A DNA stretch of 15,811 nt from UBA3071 sp965369635 (lineage in GTDB: Bacteria; Chloroflexota; Anaerolineae; UBA3071). This document shows, one piece after another, positions 12,221-15,811 of this stretch (positions are counted from its first letter, which is position 1; the number at the start of each line of letters is the position of its first letter). The notes under the pieces are model-generated. The model ran no database searches. It was given only the letters and a program-made list of their open reading frames with translations, and was not told the DNA's origin. Where the stretch lies: assembly GCA_965369635.1 (NCBI GenBank), contig CBDURC010000045.1, positions 1-15,811 of the forward strand, written 5' to 3'. The position numbers and the translations under genes were made by a program.

Positions 12221-12957
12221 TGACACTCACCGGACGCGCGGTGAACTCATCCATCAGGATGCTGACCACTCTGCTCTGCCGTGTACACGCGGATGAGTTG
12301 GCGCAGGTGCCAGAGCGGGGACCGCTCCTCCTGGTCGTCAATCACATCAACTTCCTGGAGGTGCCCGTTCTGATCACCCGGCTGCAGCCTCGCCCGATCA
12401 CGGGCTTTGCCAAAGCTGAAACTTTGGACACTCCAGGCCTGCGCTACCTCTTTACCCTGTGGGAAGCCATTCCAATACGCCGAGGCGAGCTGGACATGAC
12501 CGCTTTGCGCCAGGGGTTGGCCGCACTGGAAGCTGGCCGCATCATGGCTATCGCCCCAGAAGGCACTCGCAGCGGGCACGGGAGGCTACAGCGCGGCCTT
12601 GGCGGCATGGTGTTCCTGGCGTTGCACAGCGGAGCGCCACTGCTGCCTATCGTCTACTATGGAGCAGAGAACTACAGACGCGACTGGGCCCGCCTGCGAC
12701 GCCCCGACTTTCATATCGTGGTCGGCCAGCCGTTCCATCTGCGAGCACAGGGAATCAGGGTGACTGGCGAGGTAAGGCAGCAGATGACCGACGAGATCAT
12801 GTACCAGTTAGCGGCACTGCTGCCCCCGGCCTACCGCGGCCACTACGCCGACCTATCTGCGGCCACTGAAACGTATCTGCGCTTTTCCGCACCGTCCAAG
12901 AGCAATCTGCAGCGTGCTCGCGACTGCAAGATGCTTGAGAAGGAAAGATGGCATTAG
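12220..12957 (+). CDS. PlsC-type glycerolipid acyltransferase (HX4E variant)
   Basis: A 245-residue member of the 1-acyl-glycerol-3-phosphate acyltransferase superfamily, which acylates lysophosphatidate to phosphatidate at the membrane. Block I is VVNHINFLEVPVL (39-51), with H42 followed by E47 where most members have Asp (HX4D). Block II is around FAKAE (63-67) and block III is APEGTRSGHGRL (112-123), with the EGTRS core. PIVYYGAENY (143-152) matches block IV. The start overlaps the lipid kinase stop by one base, giving a two-gene lipid unit: one enzyme phosphorylates diacylglycerol and the other acylates the lyso form. Residues after about 205 are not conserved. The Glu may still work as the charge-relay acid, but reduced or altered activity is possible. 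Confidence 0.88.
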   Translation: MTLTGRAVNSSIRMLTTLLCRVHADELAQVPERGPLLLVVNHINFLEVPVLITRLQPRPITGFAKAETLDTPGLRYLFTLWEAIPIRRGELDMTALRQGLAALEAGRIMAIAPEGTRSGHGRLQRGLGGMVFLALHSGAPLLPIVYYGAENYRRDWARLRRPDFHIVVGQPFHLRAQGIRVTGEVRQQMTDEIMYQLAALLPPAYRGHYADLSAATETYLRFSAPSKSNLQRARDCKMLEKERWH

Positions 12958-12968
12958 GGTAGAAGTGA

Positions 12969-13023
12969 CACGTGGGGCAGGCTTTCGAGCCTGCCAAGCA
13001 GCCTGGAAAGGCTGCTCCACGTG
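12969..13023. repeat. 55-bp palindromic element folding as a three-way junction
   Basis: The outer stem CACGTGG (12969-12975)/CCACGTG (13017-13023) encloses two perfect 8-bp hairpins. These are GGCAGGCT-TTCG-AGCCTGCC (12976-12995) and AGCAGCCT-GGAA-AGGCTGCT (12997-13016), separated by a single A. Every base but one junction nucleotide and the two tetraloops is paired. It lies between the acyltransferase and a membrane protein gene and is GC-rich, like REP/BIME or RAYT-associated elements. Confidence 0.85.
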
Positions 13024-13108
13024 CGACTCTTGCCTCAATATGAAAGATGTTAGCAGCCAGCGGTTCGTATCGCGGCGCGCTGCACACCTCGAGCGATGGA
13101 TTGCTGTG

Positions 13109-13813
13109 ATGAACGACGATGTCCTCATTGGTCTAATGGCCGTCACTTTCCTGCTCAGCCTGATACTGGTTGCCCTCTTGTGGTGGATGGCAGCCAAGTC
13201 CGTCACCACTCGCCGATTCTGGGAACTGCTGGCTGCCGCGTGGACACTGAACCTCCTAGCTGACGTCGGCTGGGGGGTTCACGAGATGGTCGGAGGTATA
13301 GGACAACCTGCCTGGACGGATGCCCTCTACCTGGGGCGGTATGTGCTGATCTTGCTCGCCTTTTGGCTGCACCCGAAGGCCTGGCCCCGGCGGCGGCGGT
13401 TGCAAGTTCTGGCTGCGATGGTCCTGGCCTGTCTGGTGCTCTGGTTAGTCCTGGCGCGGCCCGCCTGGGTCATAAGCCAGGAGCCGTTGGGATTCATCCT
13501 CGGGCGAATGTGCTACCCGATTCTAGATGCGGGACTGCTTTGCGCAGCCTGGTCACGTTGGCGGAGCGTCTCGGCCGCCTCGCTCCGCCAGGCGATGGCG
13601 CTGATCACTCTGGGCATGCTGTCGTACGGTGTGGCCAACTGGATCAATTTCGGCGTGCCCATGATGCCGTCGCCCATTGCTGAAATCTACTTGCTTCTGG
13701 CCAACCTCTTCTGGCTTCTCACCACCGCGCTTGTCGGCCTGGCCGCTTGGCGGTTCCTGAGACAGGGGAAGGCCCACAGTAGCTTGCGCCAGCAAGATCG
13801 TGCGACGAAGTGA
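13109..13813 (+). CDS. Seven-helix membrane protein resembling a sensor input domain
   Basis: A 234-residue integral membrane protein with about seven hydrophobic segments (near 5-27, 38-57, 72-90, 98-116, 128-147, 160-178 and 192-215) and a short basic cytoplasmic tail. No enzyme motif is present. The pattern WTLNLLADVGWGVHE (45-59) followed by DALYLGRYVLILLAF (71-85) resembles the seven-helix input regions found in front of histidine kinase and GGDEF domains; here no output domain follows. I cannot name the function. The frame is open back to 12914, but that part is encoded by a palindromic DNA element; the ATG at 13109 starts just before the first helix. ATG 13040 is an alternative, and neither has a strong ribosome site. 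DUF1294 and histidine kinase genes follow. Confidence 0.7.
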   Translation: MNDDVLIGLMAVTFLLSLILVALLWWMAAKSVTTRRFWELLAAAWTLNLLADVGWGVHEMVGGIGQPAWTDALYLGRYVLILLAFWLHPKAWPRRRRLQVLAAMVLACLVLWLVLARPAWVISQEPLGFILGRMCYPILDAGLLCAAWSRWRSVSAASLRQAMALITLGMLSYGVANWINFGVPMMPSPIAEIYLLLANLFWLLTTALVGLAAWRFLRQGKAHSSLRQQDRATK

Positions 13814-13860
13814 GGACGCGGACACAGCGAGAGTCTCACAACCGATCGAGGAGATGACCT

Positions 13861-14250
13861 GTGGGCAATCAGATCGAAAGACAGTTGTCACGGCGGAGGC
13901 AGACAATAGCCTGCTTCGGACTGGTCTTCCTGGGGCCGGCCTTGGCACTGTGGGCAGTCCTCAGATGGCGGGCCCATCTCGATGTGCTGCCATCATGGCT
14001 GCTCGCCATCACAGTGATCGCCCTCCTGGCATACGGCTACGACAAGATCGCCGCCATCTTGAAGTGGCCACGGGTTCCTGAGGTAGTACTCCTCGTGCTC
14101 ACCCTCGCGGGCGGCACCGTCGGCGCACTGATAGGGATGCTCCTCTTCAGACACAAGACATCAAAGCGGGGATTCCTGCTCCGATTCGCTCTGGTTGCAG
14201 CCATTCAGCTTGCACTGATCGCCGCCTACTGCACACTGATCAGACGATAG
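13861..14250 (+). CDS. DUF1294 family membrane protein
   Basis: A 129-residue DUF1294 membrane protein with about four hydrophobic segments (15-35, 43-60, 74-95, 107-126). Its family hallmarks are YGYDKIAA (58-65), RVPE (71-74), LAGGTVGALIGM (82-93) and FRHKTSKRGF (96-105). DUF1294 is of unknown function; it is often attached to a cold-shock domain, which is absent here. It starts with GTG at 13861, supported by GAGGAG at 13848-13853 with suitable spacing and by no nearby ATG. It lies 47 bp after the seven-helix membrane protein gene and probably shares its transcript. Its TAG stop sits in the loop of a hairpin (14229-14266). Confidence 0.88.
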   Translation: MGNQIERQLSRRRQTIACFGLVFLGPALALWAVLRWRAHLDVLPSWLLAITVIALLAYGYDKIAAILKWPRVPEVVLLVLTLAGGTVGALIGMLLFRHKTSKRGFLLRFALVAAIQLALIAAYCTLIRR

Positions 14251-14266
14251 CTGCGTCTGTGTGCAG
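14229..14266 (+). terminator. Hairpin straddling the DUF1294 stop codon
   Basis: CTGCACA (14229-14235) pairs with TGTGCAG (14260-14266), and CAGACG (14241-14246) with CGTCTG (14254-14259). A 5-nt bulge separates them, and the loop ATAGCTG holds the TAG stop. A small second hairpin TGTAC-CTGA-GTACA follows at 14270-14283. No T-tract is present, so it may protect the 3' end rather than terminate by the intrinsic route. Confidence 0.4.
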
Positions 14267-14307
14267 GACTGTACCTGAGTACAATGCCAATCTCGTCCGA
14301 GAGCCCG

Positions 14308-14336
14308 ATGACAGGGAGGGAATGCTGTGCCATAAT
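14308..14336 (+). promoter_or_regulatory. Sigma-70-like promoter for the histidine kinase
   Basis: -35 ATGACA (14308-14313), 17-bp spacer, -10 CATAAT (14331-14336), each 5 of 6 to consensus. The start near 14343 gives a leader of about 30 nt with AGGAG at 14362-14366 before the ATG at 14373. Confidence 0.65.
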
Positions 14337-14372
14337 GTAGGCGAAGCCACAAAACGTTAACAGGAGACACCG

Positions 14373-15811
14373 ATGCAGAGCGATTCCCGCCGCCTACAGA
14401 TGCGGCTGCAACACAAACTGATCCTTTCCCACGTGGCGGTGACCCTGGGGGCAGTCCTCGCCGCCGAGGCGCTGACCTTAGGAGCCATGGCTCTGATCAC
14501 ACGCCAGTCTCCGTTCGTTGAACGCGCCTGGGGACTCACCCTCGCCTGTGTAACGATCACCGCCGCGCTGGCGGGGTTGCTGCTGGGGGCGTGGGCCAGC
14601 CGCCGCGTCGGCCGCCGTGTGCTACGTGCTCTGGACGTCAGCCGCTCCTGGCTGCGCGGCAACCTCTCCCTACGCGTCGCCGATCCCATCGCTGATGAGC
14701 TGGGCCTGCTGGCAGAACAGATGGACCTGCTGGCCGAGCACCTGCAGAACGACGAGCAAGACCTGGACACGCTGCGAGAGCACAACGCCCGCCTCACCGA
14801 TCAGGTGCGTGCCCTGACGGTGGTCGAAGAACGGAATCGACTGGCTCGCGAATTGCACGACAGCGTCAAACAACATCTCTTCAGCCTGACCATGACGGCC
14901 AGCGGTATCCGCACCCGCTTCGACGCGCTGCCGGACGTGCCAGAGGACCTGGCCGAGATGGTGCATGAGGTGGAAAAAACAGCCCAGACCGCCCAGCGAG
15001 AGATGACCCGTCTCATTGAGGATCTGCGTCCGACGCCGCTTCGAGAGCAAGGGCTGGCCGCGGCGCTGGATGATTACACCTTGCTCTTCGGAGCCCGCGA
15101 ACACCTCCTGATCTATCTGGAAGTGCAGGGCAACGATGGGCTCTTGCCCCCGTCGGTGGCCGAATCCCTCTATCTCGTGGCCCGGGAGGCACTGCACAAT
15201 GTCGCCCGACACGCCCGAGCCACCCGCGTGGACGTGCATCTGCGCTGCATCCCCGAGCTGGTGGCGCTGACCATCCGCGACAACGGCGTCGGCTTCGACA
15301 CCGGACCGGCCCGCCTGCCGAGGCGCGGGCAGGCCCGCCGTGGTCTGGGGCTGGCGAACATGCAGGAGCGCATCATGGCCGTCGGCGGGCGGCTGATCGT
15401 GGAAAGCCAGATTGGCACAGGCAGCACGGTGTCAGCCGAAGTCGGGCTCACCCACCCGTTGGGGGCGCAGACAGAACTGGCGCGGCTGGACAGGGAACGC
15501 CCCCGCCCAACGATCGAGAACTGGGCCTGGCTGGGCCAGAGGCTGGTCATCCCCGTGGGACAGACCTGGCCGTGGCTCCCTGCCGACCAGACTCATCTGC
15601 GCGGACCGCTGGTGGAACCCATCGAAGAACCCCTGCAGGTCAGGAAGAGCAGCCGATTTCTGGGCCTCACCAGCAGCTACGTCTTGCGATGGGGCCAGCC
15701 CCGCCCCAAGCGGGGCCAGCATCGCAGGGACTTGGTGCGGCTACACCCCAGCCGGTCAGGATACGAATGGGAAGCTGACGGTGCATCGTGGGCGCTGCGC
15801 CGCATCCGCGG
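14373..15811 (+). CDS. NarL/DegS-class sensor histidine kinase, 3' end beyond the window
   Basis: At least 479 residues; the frame is still open at the edge. Two membrane helices (about 17-42 and 54-74) with a very short outer loop are followed by a HAMP-like linker and coiled coil (75-150). The HisKA_3 domain shows RNRLARELHDSVKQ with phosphoacceptor H162. The ATPase domain shows N276 (REALHNVARHA), DNGVGFD (303-309) and GLGLANM (324-330). It should phosphorylate a NarL-type response regulator, none of which is inside the window. Residues 312-322 between the last two boxes are an extra Arg/Pro-rich insert coded by a GC palindrome. After the ATPase domain (ends about 357) comes an unrecognised region with WAWLGQRLVIPVGQTWPWLP (384-403) and YEWEADGASWALRRIR. 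The ATG is fixed by AGGAG and an upstream promoter. Confidence 0.92.
   Translation, partial: MQSDSRRLQMRLQHKLILSHVAVTLGAVLAAEALTLGAMALITRQSPFVERAWGLTLACVTITAALAGLLLGAWASRRVGRRVLRALDVSRSWLRGNLSLRVADPIADELGLLAEQMDLLAEHLQNDEQDLDTLREHNARLTDQVRALTVVEERNRLARELHDSVKQHLFSLTMTASGIRTRFDALPDVPEDLAEMVHEVEKTAQTAQREMTRLIEDLRPTPLREQGLAAALDDYTLLFGAREHLLIYLEVQGNDGLLPPSVAESLYLVAREALHNVARHARATRVDVHLRCIPELVALTIRDNGVGFDTGPARLPRRGQARRGLGLANMQERIMAVGGRLIVESQIGTGSTVSAEVGLTHPLGAQTELARLDRERPRPTIENWAWLGQRLVIPVGQTWPWLPADQTHLRGPLVEPIEEPLQVRKSSRFLGLTSSYVLRWGQPRPKRGQHRRDLVRLHPSRSGYEWEADGASWALRRIR
15308..15339 (+). repeat. GC palindrome with 8-bp direct repeats, inside the kinase ATPase domain
   Basis: GGCCCGCC occurs at 15308-15315 and again at 15332-15339, exactly 24 bp apart (eight codons). 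Inside, GCCTGCC (15313-15319) pairs with GGCAGGC (15328-15334). It encodes the Arg/Pro-rich insert between the kinase's DNGVGFD and GLGLANM boxes. Confidence 0.65.
15691..15720 (-). repeat. GC palindrome family, copy C, inside the histidine kinase gene
   Basis: The 18-mer core lies at 15697-15714 on the minus strand. GCCCCGC (15698-15704) and GCGGGGC (15710-15716) form a 7-bp stem with loop CCCAA. It encodes WGQPRPKRGQ (residues 440-449) in the C-terminal extension of the kinase. Confidence 0.8.

Noticed and set aside
12914..13108. N-terminal extension of the seven-helix membrane protein from GTG 12914
   Set aside because: It would overlap the acyltransferase and be translated from the 55-bp palindrome; the ATG at 13109 directly precedes the first helix.
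1..15811. CRISPR array, tRNA, rRNA or complete insertion sequence
   Set aside because: No regularly spaced direct repeats, cloverleaf or transposase gene was seen on either strand.

Overview
The window is about 15.8 kb of GC-rich bacterial chromosome with ordinary coding density, broken up by many small palindromic and dispersed repeats. The gene content, a PPi-type phosphofructokinase signature, a secreted subtilase with a Thr-Pro linker and a terminal YLPLILR, and frequent repeat elements in gaps all suggest Chloroflexota (Anaerolineae-like). That placement is inference; there is no rRNA or other decisive marker here. The first ~60 bases are poly-C/GC-rich low complexity and look like a contig edge.

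Layout. (1) 150-1674: a promoter and a tight yggS-yggT-yggU operon (PLP-binding protein, small membrane protein, DUF167). (2) 1675-2598: a repeat-bearing gap, then a lipoprotein with two copies of a small Cys-paired domain. (3) 2688-5107: a secreted S8 peptidase on the minus strand and a low-molecular-weight protein tyrosine phosphatase on the plus strand, fired from back-to-back promoters whose -35 boxes lie 8 bp apart. (4) 5132-7674: a phosphofructokinase with PPi-type residues, followed after 17 bp by an XdhC-family protein. (5) 7788-10071: a CaiB/BaiF CoA-transferase and a short-chain dehydrogenase, each preceded by repeats. (6) 10376-12957: PPK2 polyphosphate kinase, a diacylglycerol kinase-like lipid kinase and a PlsC-type acyltransferase; the last two overlap by one base and fit phosphatidate synthesis or recycling. 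(7) 13109-15811: a seven-helix membrane protein, a DUF1294 protein, and an NarL/DegS-class histidine kinase that runs off the right edge and carries an unrecognised C-terminal extension.

Most genes belong to known families. The least explained material is the repeat layer. An 18-bp palindromic core occurs identically three times: once in the yggS leader, once inside the lipid kinase gene and once inside the histidine kinase gene, always in a frame-compatible form. A second GC-rich insert lies between the ATP-binding boxes of the histidine kinase. A 55-bp element folds on paper as a near-perfect three-way junction (12969-13023). A 106-bp long inverted repeat lies before PPK2 (10098-10203). At least three further dispersed or dyad repeats occupy gene starts and gaps. 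No CRISPR array, tRNA, rRNA or complete insertion sequence was seen.
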